Notes: generated from the sequence alone by a model not told the origin. A stretch of 64,000 bases of DNA from Kordia jejudonensis (GCF_001005315.1 NZ_LBMG01000013.1:1-64000); one strand, 5' to 3'. Positions 25,886 to 34,040 are shown, numbered from the stretch's first letter. Numbers and translations are program-made.

Positions 25886-26806
25886 ATGGCTGTACCAAAA
25901 AAGAAAGATTCTAGGGGAAGAAAGCCGATTAGTTATTCCAAAGAAGAACTAGAAAGACAACCAATGATAATGCTCGTATGCGGTGAGACTGGTGTCGGGA
26001 AAACATACCGAAATAAACAAGAAATCAAGCATTACATGATGGATCACTTAGCCATAGGGAAAAAAGGTCGTAAAGTTTTAGCATTTGATACCAACGATGA
26101 TGACTACCCTAGCTTTGTTACAGTTAGTCCAAATCATTTAAAGGCACTTACTAAAGTTTCAGCACGTCGTATACGTCCCTTTAATACGGATGGTTCTCCA
26201 ATGGATAATGAGGACAAGAAAGAAGTAATAAAAAAGATTATGAAATCTTTTAAAAATGGATTAGTGGTTCTTGATGATATTGACCATTATATGACTGGTG
26301 CGAAAGGTCAGGCAATGATTGGTGCTTTGTGTACGGTTCGTCATAAAGGAATTGATATTGTATTAACGCATCAATCTGTTGCAAAAATTACAACTTCAGA
26401 GTGGCAAAACTGTACATGGCTACGTTTGCATCACCAAGTAGATGATGTGACAAGGTATCGTGATCGAATACCCAAGTATGAAATGGTACGAATTGCACAG
26501 TTAATTGTGGATGAGCAGTACGAGCTGGCTTCAGCAGCTTTTGCCAAAGGCAATTTGTCAGAACATGAGTATAAAGTCCAAAAAAGCTTTTTTGTGTATG
26601 TAAATATGCGTGAGCAACGAATTGTCGGTTGTGGACGTGCTGCATTTATTAGAGCGTGTAAAAAGTACATAGATCAGGAGGAAGGTAAAAAAGTACGAAT
26701 GTTATTATCTGAAGAAGATTTCGATGGCAATAAAATTTATCAGACCAAAAATGATGCAATTATAAAAATGATTACTGACAAACTTCGATATCACGATAAT
26801 TCATAA
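25886..26806 (+). CDS. FtsK/HerA-type packaging ATPase candidate
   Basis: 306 residues. Walker A is MLVCGETGVGKTYRNKQ near residues 29-45. Walker B is GLVVLDDIDHYMTG near 125-138, with two acidic residues, followed by a helix and the strand DIVLTHQSVAKI near 157-168, a sensor or glutamine-switch position. A single compact P-loop domain of this size, with no nuclease domain, matches the genome-packaging ATPases of tailless viruses (PRD1 P9, PM2, A32 group) better than a terminase or a conjugation coupling protein. Conjugation genes are absent. DNA packaging is therefore the favoured role; a DNA-transport or plasmid-partition ATPase is the alternative. Confidence 0.65.
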   Translation: MAVPKKKDSRGRKPISYSKEELERQPMIMLVCGETGVGKTYRNKQEIKHYMMDHLAIGKKGRKVLAFDTNDDDYPSFVTVSPNHLKALTKVSARRIRPFNTDGSPMDNEDKKEVIKKIMKSFKNGLVVLDDIDHYMTGAKGQAMIGALCTVRHKGIDIVLTHQSVAKITTSEWQNCTWLRLHHQVDDVTRYRDRIPKYEMVRIAQLIVDEQYELASAAFAKGNLSEHEYKVQKSFFVYVNMREQRIVGCGRAAFIRACKKYIDQEEGKKVRMLLSEEDFDGNKIYQTKNDAIIKMITDKLRYHDNS

Positions 26807-26815
26807 ATAAAACCT

Positions 26816-27109
26816 ATGAGAAAGAAAACAAGTACTAGGAAAAAAACAGTAACACCTAGAATTAAAAAAATGATTGCTGATTGGAAAAAAGATGGTTGGA
26901 CATCATCACGTATTTCCAATGATGATAGTGATTTTTTTGATGGAATTGGAGCAAGTTATAACCATTTGGACGTTGCTTCTTTTACAGGAAATGACGTTCA
27001 ATATTATGATTCAAGAAAACTAATTGCATGGGGTTCTTCTATAATCACATTAGCAAAATATAAAGCGATAGAGCGAAAAAGAAAATTAGCTGACAAGAAA
27101 AGAAAATGA
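26816..27109 (+). CDS. small basic hypothetical protein
   Basis: 97 residues with lysine/arginine-rich ends (MRKKTSTRKKT at the start, KRKLADKKRK at the end). The centre has DFFDGIGASYNHLDVASFTG. No family recognised. Last gene of the second block; two hairpins follow it. Confidence 0.6.
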   Translation: MRKKTSTRKKTVTPRIKKMIADWKKDGWTSSRISNDDSDFFDGIGASYNHLDVASFTGNDVQYYDSRKLIAWGSSIITLAKYKAIERKRKLADKKRK

Positions 27110-27132
27110 TCTATTGGTCAAAATTAAAATAT

Positions 27133-27156
27133 ATGATTCAATTTTAGTTGAATCAT
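27133..27156 (+). terminator. hairpin after the second block
   Basis: ATGATTCAA pairs with TTGAATCAT around a 6-nt loop; a T-rich run ending in CTTTTT lies about 12 nt downstream. It lies 24 bp after the stop of the preceding gene and probably terminates the second block. Confidence 0.55.
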
Positions 27157-27207
27157 TATGATTTATCTTTTTCATAAGATAAGTTAGTGTTTAAGTAGTT
27201 AAGTGAT

Positions 27208-27244
27208 ATCCCCATTTACACATTTTTCAAGTGTATTTGGGGAT
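27208..27244. terminator. bidirectional terminator between convergent genes
   Basis: ATCCCCATTTACAC and GTGTATTTGGGGAT form a long stem with two mismatches, followed by TAACTTTT. It lies directly before the stop codon of the convergent minus-strand gene (27251-28333), so it probably serves both directions. Confidence 0.65.
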
Positions 27245-27250
27245 TAACTT

Positions 27251-28333
27251 TTAATAATATTCTAACCTGTAAATACGTTCATTTGGAATTTCTTCTATCA
27301 AACCAGTATTAATTTTTCTTAAAGTAATGCTATATTTCGTTCTGATTAATAACTGCCCTTTAATGATTGCTTTTGTATCATCAGCTTGTTTATATTCAAC
27401 ATTAATTGGAATTTCTCCACCAAAGCCGATTTGCCCTAAAAAAGATTTATAAAAATTTTGGTTGAAAAGTAATACAATAGTTGAGATTATAAAGATTAGT
27501 ATTATTGCAAATACAAGCTTTTTTAAATTCTTTTTATTGTAGAAAGCTAAACCAAAGAACGCTAAAAGAGATACTAAAATAACGAATATGAAAAGTATGA
27601 TTGAAATATTGCTTTGTGATGTTGCTATTTCCCTTTTTATAGCTTGTTTATTTTCATTAAATTGAGTTTGTAATTTAATTCTTATAAATACTCTATGTGC
27701 AAGATTCTCTAAAGATTTAGATTTAGTAAAATATTTATTAAAATCTATATGTGTTGCAGAATCCTTGCTAAAATTTATTTTTATCTTGTAATCTTCGATT
27801 TTAGGTATGTAATTAGTATTTGAAATTTCATCATAGAATCCCTTAATCAATGAATCTTCTTTTTTATTATATTCTATTTGAATATTTATAAGTTCATTTC
27901 TTTTTTTATTCATGTATTCATTTTCAACTTTTAGAAAAATTGATATTGTTATACTTATAGCTAGAACAAATATTATAGATAGAAGATATAAACTCTTTTT
28001 TTTTAATATTGTATTAATAAACTTATTCAATCCATAGAGTAGATAAAATAGAATCCATGATCCGACAATGGATAAAATCACTAAACAAATTCCAAGTAAG
28101 CTGATTGCTAAATTAATGTATTCTACACCCTCAACAGGAATTCTAAATCCTTGCCGATACGCATGATAGTAAAGAGCATAATTATTTATTAAAGTAAATA
28201 TGGAAGAACCACCAATGGCACTCAATACTATTGATATCGTCGCCTTTACGAGCGTACTTTCATTTAAGTACCAATGCTTTATTTTTATTAGGTTCTTTAT
28301 AAAGAATGAATCATATTTTGGCTTTTCCTCCAT
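27251..28333 (-). CDS. multi-span membrane protein, cargo candidate
   Basis: 360 residues with about five hydrophobic segments: near residues 31-50, 70-100 (ISLLGICLVILSIVGSWILF), 113-132, 245-265 and 270-290. A soluble helical region lies between the third and fourth, and the C-terminal domain of about 65 residues looks beta-rich (IKGQLLIRTKYSITLRKI). No family recognised. It is one of only two genes inside the virus-like block on the opposite strand, with its own terminator. That makes it a typical moron: perhaps superinfection exclusion or defence, but this is inferred from position only. Confidence 0.6.
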   Translation of the reverse strand: MEEKPKYDSFFIKNLIKIKHWYLNESTLVKATISIVLSAIGGSSIFTLINNYALYYHAYRQGFRIPVEGVEYINLAISLLGICLVILSIVGSWILFYLLYGLNKFINTILKKKSLYLLSIIFVLAISITISIFLKVENEYMNKKRNELINIQIEYNKKEDSLIKGFYDEISNTNYIPKIEDYKIKINFSKDSATHIDFNKYFTKSKSLENLAHRVFIRIKLQTQFNENKQAIKREIATSQSNISIILFIFVILVSLLAFFGLAFYNKKNLKKLVFAIILIFIISTIVLLFNQNFYKSFLGQIGFGGEIPINVEYKQADDTKAIIKGQLLIRTKYSITLRKINTGLIEEIPNERIYRLEYY

Positions 28334-28351
28334 AATTTTTATTTTGAGAAT

Positions 28352-29398
28352 TTAATTCCTTTTAGTAAATCCATTAACTTTAACTTTTTCTTTTTCTTTT
28401 TCTTTTTCTTTTTCTTTTTTCTTTCTTCTATTATTTATCAAAGTGAAAAGCCAGAATAGAATCGGAAGTATTATAGCTGTAATAAAAAATTCCGTATTAT
28501 CAGTTATAAATTTTTTTGTTGAATACATATAATTGGATTTAACATATACTTTTTTACTAACAATAGTGAGATCTTTTGAAAAATCATCTTTAATTAAAGT
28601 TGGAACTAAAAACAAATTATGTAAACCGCTATTCTGAGGTTGAATATTCCATTGCCAACTTGTAAGACTATCCATAATTTGTGAAGGTGAAGATATATCT
28701 GTTATTTCAAAAAAATCTTTATTAGCATATTTTAACTTCATTTTGATTTGTGAGCCTTTCTTTACGTAGGGATACAAGTTATATTTAGTACTAATTGAAT
28801 CTTGGCTTTTTAAATCATTATTAAAATTAAAAAAGGCTTCTGCTGAATAATTTTCACCTAAAACCATAGTATCATTAGTTGAAAAATGAAGTAAATCAGA
28901 ATAATCATCATACATAGAATTCTTGCTTTCAAGCATCTTGTTAGTATAATAATTGTTAGAAGAAGTACTATCAGAAATAAAGACAACATATCTAAATTTT
29001 TCAAGTTCCTCAATTTCATTTGAATTAGGAAATTGTTTAGGATTTATTTCCTTTATGAGTAATGAAAGTATTAATGATGATACTAAGATTAAAATTATTT
29101 TAATGAAATCATCAAGCTTTAGCATTTTTCTTTCGTAAATGGTATAAGTATTAGCCATTAAATAAGATTGCACTTCTCTTTCAATCTCCTTTTTAAGTTT
29201 CTCTCTATAATTATATATTTTCCTAAAGAAGCTATATATAAAAATTACTAAAACAATAAATATAATAGTGTTGTCAAAAATTGTTTCTGAAAATATTCTA
29301 AGTGACCATACTATTATAATAAATTTAAAAAGTAACGGGATTAAATCTTTAAAATTAGAAATTTCAATTTTTACTTTTTTCGGCTTATTATTAGACAT
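28352..29398 (-). CDS. membrane protein with KE-repeat tail, cargo candidate
   Basis: 348 residues. Hydrophobic segments lie near residues 14-32, 40-57 and 101-119 (IKIILILVSSLILSLLIKE) and again near 303-322 (FFITAIILPILFWLFTLI). Between them is an external or periplasmic domain of about 180 residues. The C-terminus is a lysine/glutamate dipeptide repeat encoded by a hexanucleotide tandem repeat. It lies upstream of, and is co-directional with, the other opposite-strand membrane gene, 18 bp apart, so the two form an operon and perhaps a complex. No family recognised. Confidence 0.6.
   Translation of the reverse strand: MSNNKPKKVKIEISNFKDLIPLLFKFIIIVWSLRIFSETIFDNTIIFIVLVIFIYSFFRKIYNYREKLKKEIEREVQSYLMANTYTIYERKMLKLDDFIKIILILVSSLILSLLIKEINPKQFPNSNEIEELEKFRYVVFISDSTSSNNYYTNKMLESKNSMYDDYSDLLHFSTNDTMVLGENYSAEAFFNFNNDLKSQDSISTKYNLYPYVKKGSQIKMKLKYANKDFFEITDISSPSQIMDSLTSWQWNIQPQNSGLHNLFLVPTLIKDDFSKDLTIVSKKVYVKSNYMYSTKKFITDNTEFFITAIILPILFWLFTLINNRRKKKEKEKEKEKEKVKVNGFTKRN
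28384..28420. repeat. hexanucleotide tandem repeat in coding sequence
   Basis: About six copies of CTTTTT on the plus strand encode the alternating Lys-Glu tail of the minus-strand membrane protein. The unit is six bases, so slippage would change tail length without breaking the frame. Confidence 0.8.
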
Positions 29399-29555
29399 AT
29401 TTTCAAATTTATTTTCCCACTAAAATAAGTTTTTTCTTCATATAAAATAAATTATAACAACTCATCTTTGCTATTACTTTGACCTTGTATTTTATTCGTT
29501 TTGTATAGATGAGATAGATTCTTTCCCAATAAATACGGGTGTTTTGTTCAAAATT

Positions 29556-29583
29556 GTTCGAGTTACAAAAGTGAACAAATGAT
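29556..29583 (+). promoter_or_regulatory. conserved 28-bp upstream element, copy 3
   Basis: Matches copies 1 and 2 at 27 of 28 positions (GTTCG instead of GTTCA at the fifth base). It lies 83 bp before the first small ORF of the structural block. The change shortens the inverted arm from 5 to 4 bp, which could alter the strength of regulation. Confidence 0.8.
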
Positions 29584-29666
29584 TTTTAAACTATATATCC
29601 AATCTTCGTAGAGAACAAATAGAAAATGGCTTTAGAGAGCCTTTAAAAAATCACATTTAAAATTAA

Positions 29667-29840
29667 ATGAAAATGGGAAATACAGACATCGCCTGGAAAC
29701 AAATTGGATTTTTAGCACTAGCAGGCGTAACAGGAATTATTGTGGGAACATTTGTAGTTGCTCCAAGAATGCAAAAAAGAAAAGCTAAAAAACTAGCAGA
29801 GAGTAAAAAACAAGCATCCACACCAAAAAAAGCGGCGTAG
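29667..29840 (+). CDS. small single-span membrane protein
   Basis: 57 residues encoded by an ORF of ATG to TAG. A membrane span (GFLALAGVTGIIVGTFVVAP, about residues 14-33) is followed by a basic tail (RMQKRKAKKLAESKK). First gene downstream of the third regulatory element and directly before the capsid candidate. Its layout, one span plus a basic arm, matches the other small membrane proteins of the block and suggests a virion membrane protein. Confidence 0.65.
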   Translation: MKMGNTDIAWKQIGFLALAGVTGIIVGTFVVAPRMQKRKAKKLAESKKQASTPKKAA

Positions 29841-29928
29841 CATTTAGAGATTCACACGCTAAATCAATAAAACAAATTAGTAAGGCAGTTTAAAAGCAGC
29901 CATTTTAAAAACACAAAAAAAATTAATT

Positions 29929-30810
29929 ATGAGTTATGACGACGAATTAATGCGTTACGAAGAAGCGGCTGAAGATCAGTTCGACAACTACGATGACGAT
30001 ATTTACGAAGAAGATGACTTCGATACTGGATTTGAAGGGTTAGAAGACGATTATGATGGATATGATGAGGAATATGACGACTATGACCTTTATGAAGATG
30101 ATGAAGAAGACTACAACGATTATATGCGTTCAAGTATCGGAAAAATTGATCCTAACGATAGAACCTTAACGGTAGTTGTAAAAAATACTTCAGGAGCAGC
30201 AGCCGAAGCGGTAATTTTTGGTGGAAACGCTGAAAAAGCACAGCCAGCAGGCGTAACCGTTGAAATTGAAGAATCTAGCCACAAAGAGGTTAGAGAAGAA
30301 AGTAAAAGTAACCCGTTCAAAATTGCGGGAATGAAATATTCTGTTAGTAACGCATTACAGTTTGATAATGTATTACGTATTGATCGTAGAACCGCGTCAG
30401 GTTCAAAGACCACACGTGTATATCAACCTAGAAATGCCACTTCACCACAGAACTTTAACCAAACTCTTATCGACGATGACAACTTTGAAATGGACGTCAC
30501 TGGTCAGGATTCATTAAATGTTGTAGTACAAGATGGAGTTACTGCCGTGTTTACCTTCACAATCAAAGCAAGAGCAAATTTAGGAAACTTACTGAAAGGT
30601 AGCAACGTTGCGGAATTATCTCGCGCACCACGTACCACAGGGTTACCACAATTGGATTTGATACGTAGAAGAAGACCAACGGCATTTGGTGTAAGACCGC
30701 GTAGACGTAGAGTACGTCCGCGTCGTGTCGCACCACCAAGAGTTCGTTATGTTCGTCCAAAGCCTGCAAAACGTGCGTCAACACGTCTTGTTAGACGTAA
30801 AAAACGATAA
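29929..30810 (+). CDS. major capsid protein candidate, charge-polarised
   Basis: 293 residues in three parts. Residues 1-65 are extremely acidic (runs of D, E and Y). Residues 70-230 look all-beta (LTVVVKNTSGAAAEAVIFGG, SLNVVVQDGVTAVFTFTIKA), the size of a single jelly roll. Residues 240-293 are strongly basic (RRRRPTAFGVRPRRRRVRPR). It is in its own transcription unit between an upstream element and a terminator, as expected for a highly expressed structural protein, and its codons (CGT, GCG, GTA) look more selected than those of its neighbours. I see no sequence motif that proves a capsid fold. A DNA-condensing core protein is the main alternative. Confidence 0.5.
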   Translation: MSYDDELMRYEEAAEDQFDNYDDDIYEEDDFDTGFEGLEDDYDGYDEEYDDYDLYEDDEEDYNDYMRSSIGKIDPNDRTLTVVVKNTSGAAAEAVIFGGNAEKAQPAGVTVEIEESSHKEVREESKSNPFKIAGMKYSVSNALQFDNVLRIDRRTASGSKTTRVYQPRNATSPQNFNQTLIDDDNFEMDVTGQDSLNVVVQDGVTAVFTFTIKARANLGNLLKGSNVAELSRAPRTTGLPQLDLIRRRRPTAFGVRPRRRRVRPRRVAPPRVRYVRPKPAKRASTRLVRRKKR

Positions 30811-30818
30811 TTAACACT

Positions 30819-30846
30819 AAAAAGACCTTGTTAGTTAGTCTTTTTT
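30819..30846 (+). terminator. terminator after the capsid candidate
   Basis: AAAAAGAC and GTCTTTTTT form a stem ending in a T run, 9 bp after the stop codon. It would make the capsid candidate the last gene of a short, strongly expressed transcript. Confidence 0.75.
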
Positions 30847-30851
30847 AAGAT

Positions 30852-30884
30852 AGCCAGTATTCAAGGTAAGTCCTTGTACTGGCT
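30852..30884 (+). promoter_or_regulatory. second long hairpin before the membrane-protein genes
   Basis: AGCCAGTA/TACTGGCT and the inner CAAGG/CCTTG form a nearly continuous stem closed by a 5-nt loop, followed by ATTATTTTA. It lies 20 bp before the next start codon. It could be a second terminator, an RNA-processing site or an attenuator setting the ratio of capsid candidate to minor proteins. Confidence 0.6.
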
Positions 30885-30903
30885 ATTATTTTACACATCG
30901 AAT

Positions 30904-31539
30904 ATGAATACAGAAGCAATAACATTAGCACAAAATCGCATCGATTATATCGTGTATCACAATAGCGAAAAGGTGAGCGATATGCTAGAGGATTATGGAT
31001 TTGAAGTACCTGAAAATCCCAAACATCTAGCCGAAGCTATGCGTGAATTGGTACGTAAACGAGGTCGCAAAATAATCAAAGAATTAATTGCAATTCATCC
31101 TGATAAAGAAGCGATTTTAAAATTAGAGCCAAAAGACAATTTAAGTGTATGCGAATCATGTCAAAATGATTCTTACAGTAACGCTACAAATTCGTGTAAT
31201 TCTTGTGGTTTTTCAAACTATATATCGCATCAAACCGAGTATAGTTTTACAGATGAGTATGAGCATTTAAGCGCGGAAGAATTGCAAAAACTCTATGATA
31301 AAATATTAAAAGAATCCAACTTAAATCCAAGTGACAGAAAGAAAGCGGAAACAGTACAAAAGCTTTGGAATGAACTGCGCGTACGAAAGGCAATCGCTAG
31401 AAAAAAGAAACAGCCATCCACTTCAACAGGTAAGTTCAAATTTGGACCAACCAAAGTAGACTTTATGATAATTGGAGTCACCCTACTTATTGGGATTGTC
31501 ATTGGAAGTGGATTAAACTTTAAATCGCAAAAGGCATGA
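30904..31539 (+). CDS. zinc-ribbon protein with C-terminal membrane anchor
   Basis: 211 residues from the ATG giving MNTEAITLAQNRIDYIV. A helical N-terminal domain is followed by a zinc ribbon (CESCQN and CNSCGF, two CxxC pairs, about residues 83-108). A charged helical segment and one C-terminal membrane span (MIIGVTLLIGIVIGSGLNF, about 187-205) complete it. The C-terminal anchor places the zinc ribbon on the cytoplasmic, or virion-internal, side. It overlaps the next gene by ATGA. No family recognised. Confidence 0.65.
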   Translation: MNTEAITLAQNRIDYIVYHNSEKVSDMLEDYGFEVPENPKHLAEAMRELVRKRGRKIIKELIAIHPDKEAILKLEPKDNLSVCESCQNDSYSNATNSCNSCGFSNYISHQTEYSFTDEYEHLSAEELQKLYDKILKESNLNPSDRKKAETVQKLWNELRVRKAIARKKKQPSTSTGKFKFGPTKVDFMIIGVTLLIGIVIGSGLNFKSQKA

Positions 31540-32177
31540 GTAGAGAGCAAATAATATATAACAGCGTTATTGATAACCTAACGTATCTGATATTAAACTA
31601 TCCCAAACCCGTGATTGAACTGTTATCACATCACAACGTATTTTTCAAGGGAAAACCTTCCAAATCACAAATCATCAATGAAGTAGTTGAACTCATTGGT
31701 TTGAACAATGAAAAGTTCACCAATTCCCTAGAGAAATTAATGATACAGTTCTCCACGCAAGAAAACGATGAGTTTTGGGGTATTGTAAAAGGTGCTTTGG
31801 GTGTTGTTGGTGGACTTATTGGCAAAAAGAAGCGTAGAAGATCGTCAGGAAGTGCTGCTGCTGCTTCGGGTGCTGCTGCTGCACAAGCTGCTGCTGCAAA
31901 ACGTGATATGGAGAGAAGAATGCAACAAATGCGTCTGCAAATGGAGCGAGAAAGACGTGAAGCTGAAGAAAGACGTAGACGTGAAGAAGAAGCAAGACGT
32001 AAACGAGAAGAAGAAGCGAAGAAAAAGCAACAAACCATGTATTTCGTCATAGGCGGAATTGCAGTTCTAGGGATTGGCGTTGCCTTAGTGATGAGTTCAA
32101 AATCTAAACCTATGATGCCAGCTTATCAGATACCACAGATGCCATCACAGATACCAAATCCAACTTTAGTAAGATAA
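31536..32177 (+). CDS. Ala/Arg-rich coiled-coil membrane protein
   Basis: 213 residues. The N-terminal helical domain (about 85 residues) is followed by a Gly-rich stretch and KKKRRRSSGS. Then come a poly-alanine run (residues 107-128, encoded by repeated GCT codons) and a long charged coiled coil rich in Arg and Glu. A C-terminal membrane span (MYFVIGGIAVLGIGVALVMS, about 168-187) precedes a proline-rich tail. ATGA overlap with the previous gene. The polybasic/coiled-coil arm next to a membrane anchor suits a protein linking the genome to a membrane. Function unknown. Confidence 0.65.
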   Translation: MSREQIIYNSVIDNLTYLILNYPKPVIELLSHHNVFFKGKPSKSQIINEVVELIGLNNEKFTNSLEKLMIQFSTQENDEFWGIVKGALGVVGGLIGKKKRRRSSGSAAAASGAAAAQAAAAKRDMERRMQQMRLQMERERREAEERRRREEEARRKREEEAKKKQQTMYFVIGGIAVLGIGVALVMSSKSKPMMPAYQIPQMPSQIPNPTLVR

Positions 32178-32179
32178 TT

Positions 32180-32779
32180 ATGATAGATTCATTAACGAAT
32201 ATAGATACAGAAGACTACGATGAGTACAATCGTAGAAAACTTCGTCGTAGGAGAAAAAGAAGAAGAAATTTAAAAAGACGTAGACCACCTACACGTTATG
32301 GAAATTTGGGATTTCCTGTAAAGGTAAAATTTCCAACAAAAAAGCAGCCTAAAATTGTCAAAGGAACACCAAATAAGGCGATAAAACTTCCACCAGTACA
32401 ACCAATAACAATTAAAAATACAGGTGTTATAAAGCCAAAAGTAGCAACACCTTTTCCTAAACCAAAACCAATTTGGATTAAACGAGGTGGCAAAGCGGTA
32501 AAAACCAGAGTAGGCATTAATGAATTAGTTGCAAAAACCAATTCTAAAGCCCAAATCAAAAATAAAACAGTCTCTACAAGTTCCAAAGTTTTAAAACAAG
32601 CTACATCAAATGATGCTTTGCTAAGTGACACTAAAAAAAAGGTAGGTGCAACATCTGATAGTAAAGTTAGTAAAGTCGTCAAGGTAATAGCGGGTGTCGG
32701 AGTTATGGGAATAACTGGGTATATCATATACCGAATTATAAAGCATCAAAAGCTTAAAAAACAACAATTAAAAAAGTAA
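32180..32779 (+). CDS. Arg-rich N-terminus, single-span membrane protein
   Basis: 199 residues. Residues 16-40 are almost all basic (NRRKLRRRRKRRRNLKRRRP). A Pro/Lys-rich extended middle part follows, and one C-terminal span (VIAGVGVMGITGYIIYRII, about 170-188) with a lysine-rich end. It starts 2 bp after the previous stop. Same architecture as the flanking genes: basic soluble arm plus membrane anchor. Probably a minor membrane protein of the particle that contacts DNA; no family recognised. Confidence 0.65.
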   Translation: MIDSLTNIDTEDYDEYNRRKLRRRRKRRRNLKRRRPPTRYGNLGFPVKVKFPTKKQPKIVKGTPNKAIKLPPVQPITIKNTGVIKPKVATPFPKPKPIWIKRGGKAVKTRVGINELVAKTNSKAQIKNKTVSTSSKVLKQATSNDALLSDTKKKVGATSDSKVSKVVKVIAGVGVMGITGYIIYRIIKHQKLKKQQLKK

Positions 32780-32786
32780 GCTGATT

Positions 32787-33245
32787 ATGATTACAGGAGA
32801 AACAGAGAAGCTTATTAAAAATCATTATTTCGATGATGATTACGATGATTTTTTTGGAAGTAAAAAAAAGCGTAGAGAACGTAAAGCCAAACGAAAAGCT
32901 AGGCGAACAGCTCGCAGGAAAAAACGAGAATTACGAAAAATTCAGAATCGAGAAAAAGGCGGTTCTTTTTTAAAAGACGTTGGTAATGTTTATCGTGACA
33001 TTGGTGGTGCAACTGCTATCGGAGGGATTATTGATTCTTTTACTATTGGAAAAGATAGTAATAATTCACAATCCATAAATGCGCCAATTCCTTCAGACTA
33101 TGAATTTTCAGTTGGAAGTTCACAAGGTGAAAAACAGGAAGAAGAAGATAAAAAATCTTTTCCAACTGCAATTTATGTAGTTGGAGGAATTATAGTAATC
33201 GGCATTATAGGACTGGTTGTAATAAACGCACAAAAAAAGAAGTAA
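32787..33245 (+). CDS. Arg-rich N-terminus, single-span membrane protein
   Basis: 152 residues. A short acidic start (FDDDYDDFFG) is followed by a basic stretch (KKRRERKAKRKARRTARRKK, about residues 24-43). A Gly-rich segment (GNVYRDIGGATAIGGIIDSF, near 71-90), an acidic linker and a C-terminal span (AIYVVGGIIVIGIIGLVVIN, about 128-147) complete it. Third consecutive gene with a polybasic arm and a C-terminal anchor. Confidence 0.65.
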   Translation: MITGETEKLIKNHYFDDDYDDFFGSKKKRRERKAKRKARRTARRKKRELRKIQNREKGGSFLKDVGNVYRDIGGATAIGGIIDSFTIGKDSNNSQSINAPIPSDYEFSVGSSQGEKQEEEDKKSFPTAIYVVGGIIVIGIIGLVVINAQKKK

Positions 33246-33263
33246 ATAAATCTAAAACAGTAA

Positions 33264-34040
33264 ATGATTACGACCATCCCATCTAACAAAGAGCGATTTA
33301 GAATAAAGCTCACTATTGCTTCAAAAATACCATTTGAATTAGGGATAAGAGTGTACAATCCTTTGTATTCAAATTCATTTTATTTCAGACGTAAAGCACT
33401 TTTCAAAAAATCAGGACTTACACGTGAATTTACAATTTCAATGCCTGTTTCGCCTGAAGTGTTGGAAATGGAAATTTTTGACAAAAATAGTGTTAGTGAT
33501 GCTGCTTTTGTAATTGAAAATGTAAAGCTAGAAAAAATGCCAGCAATTGAATTGTGGGCTACTGATACGCAACATAAATTTTTAGAATTTGCCATAGGTT
33601 TTGCAGAAAAAGCTGGGTACGTATCACCAGGCTTTTTTGAAAGCAAGGATGGAGAATTTTTATTTCAATACTTGCCAAGTATCACTGATAGGTTTGGTAA
33701 TGATCTTATCACACCTGCTAGAATTCATCGTAAAATGCCGCGCGTACAGATATCGCAAAGCTTGTTTAAGGGCTATACAGTTCCTATTCGAGTCGCGATT
33801 TTAGCCCATGAAGGTTGCCATTGGTTTTTGAACACACGTAGTCAAACCACCGCAGATTTATGTGGTATAAAGCAATACCTAGACTATGGATTTCCAAAAA
33901 TTGAAGCAGTTTATGCAGTTACAAAAGTATTTGGAAAAAACCGTGAAATGATCGGAAAATCACAAATCAGTAGAACAAAAGATGTGATACGATTTATAGA
34001 AAATTATACAGAAAAAGAGCATGAGAGATCAGGTATATAA
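33264..34040 (+). CDS. zincin-like metallopeptidase
   Basis: 258 residues. The sequence AILAHEGCHWFLNT holds an HExxH zinc motif (His182, Glu183, His186). TTADLCGIKQYLDYGF, 6 residues after it, could supply a third ligand (Asp). The N-terminal half appears beta-rich (KLTIASKIPFELGIRVYNP) and may be a carbohydrate- or capsid-binding domain. No signal peptide. Within a structural block, such an enzyme could process a particle protein or degrade a host surface protein during entry. It overlaps the propeller gene by 20 bp. Confidence 0.65.
   Translation: MITTIPSNKERFRIKLTIASKIPFELGIRVYNPLYSNSFYFRRKALFKKSGLTREFTISMPVSPEVLEMEIFDKNSVSDAAFVIENVKLEKMPAIELWATDTQHKFLEFAIGFAEKAGYVSPGFFESKDGEFLFQYLPSITDRFGNDLITPARIHRKMPRVQISQSLFKGYTVPIRVAILAHEGCHWFLNTRSQTTADLCGIKQYLDYGFPKIEAVYAVTKVFGKNREMIGKSQISRTKDVIRFIENYTEKEHERSGI

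Noticed and set aside
25886-26806. Conjugation coupling protein (TraG/VirD4) or tailed-phage terminase
   Set aside because: Too short, with no membrane segments, no terminase nuclease domain, and no conjugation, portal or tail genes around it.
28384-28420. Regulatory poly-pyrimidine tract
   Set aside because: It lies inside the coding sequence and reads as a Lys-Glu repeat in frame, so a separate regulatory role is not needed.
29927-30133. His-rich ORF opposite the capsid candidate
   Set aside because: It is the antisense shadow of the acidic Asp/Glu/Tyr codons of the gene at 29929. Similar shadow ORFs opposite 31536-32177 and 32180-32779 were rejected for the same reason.
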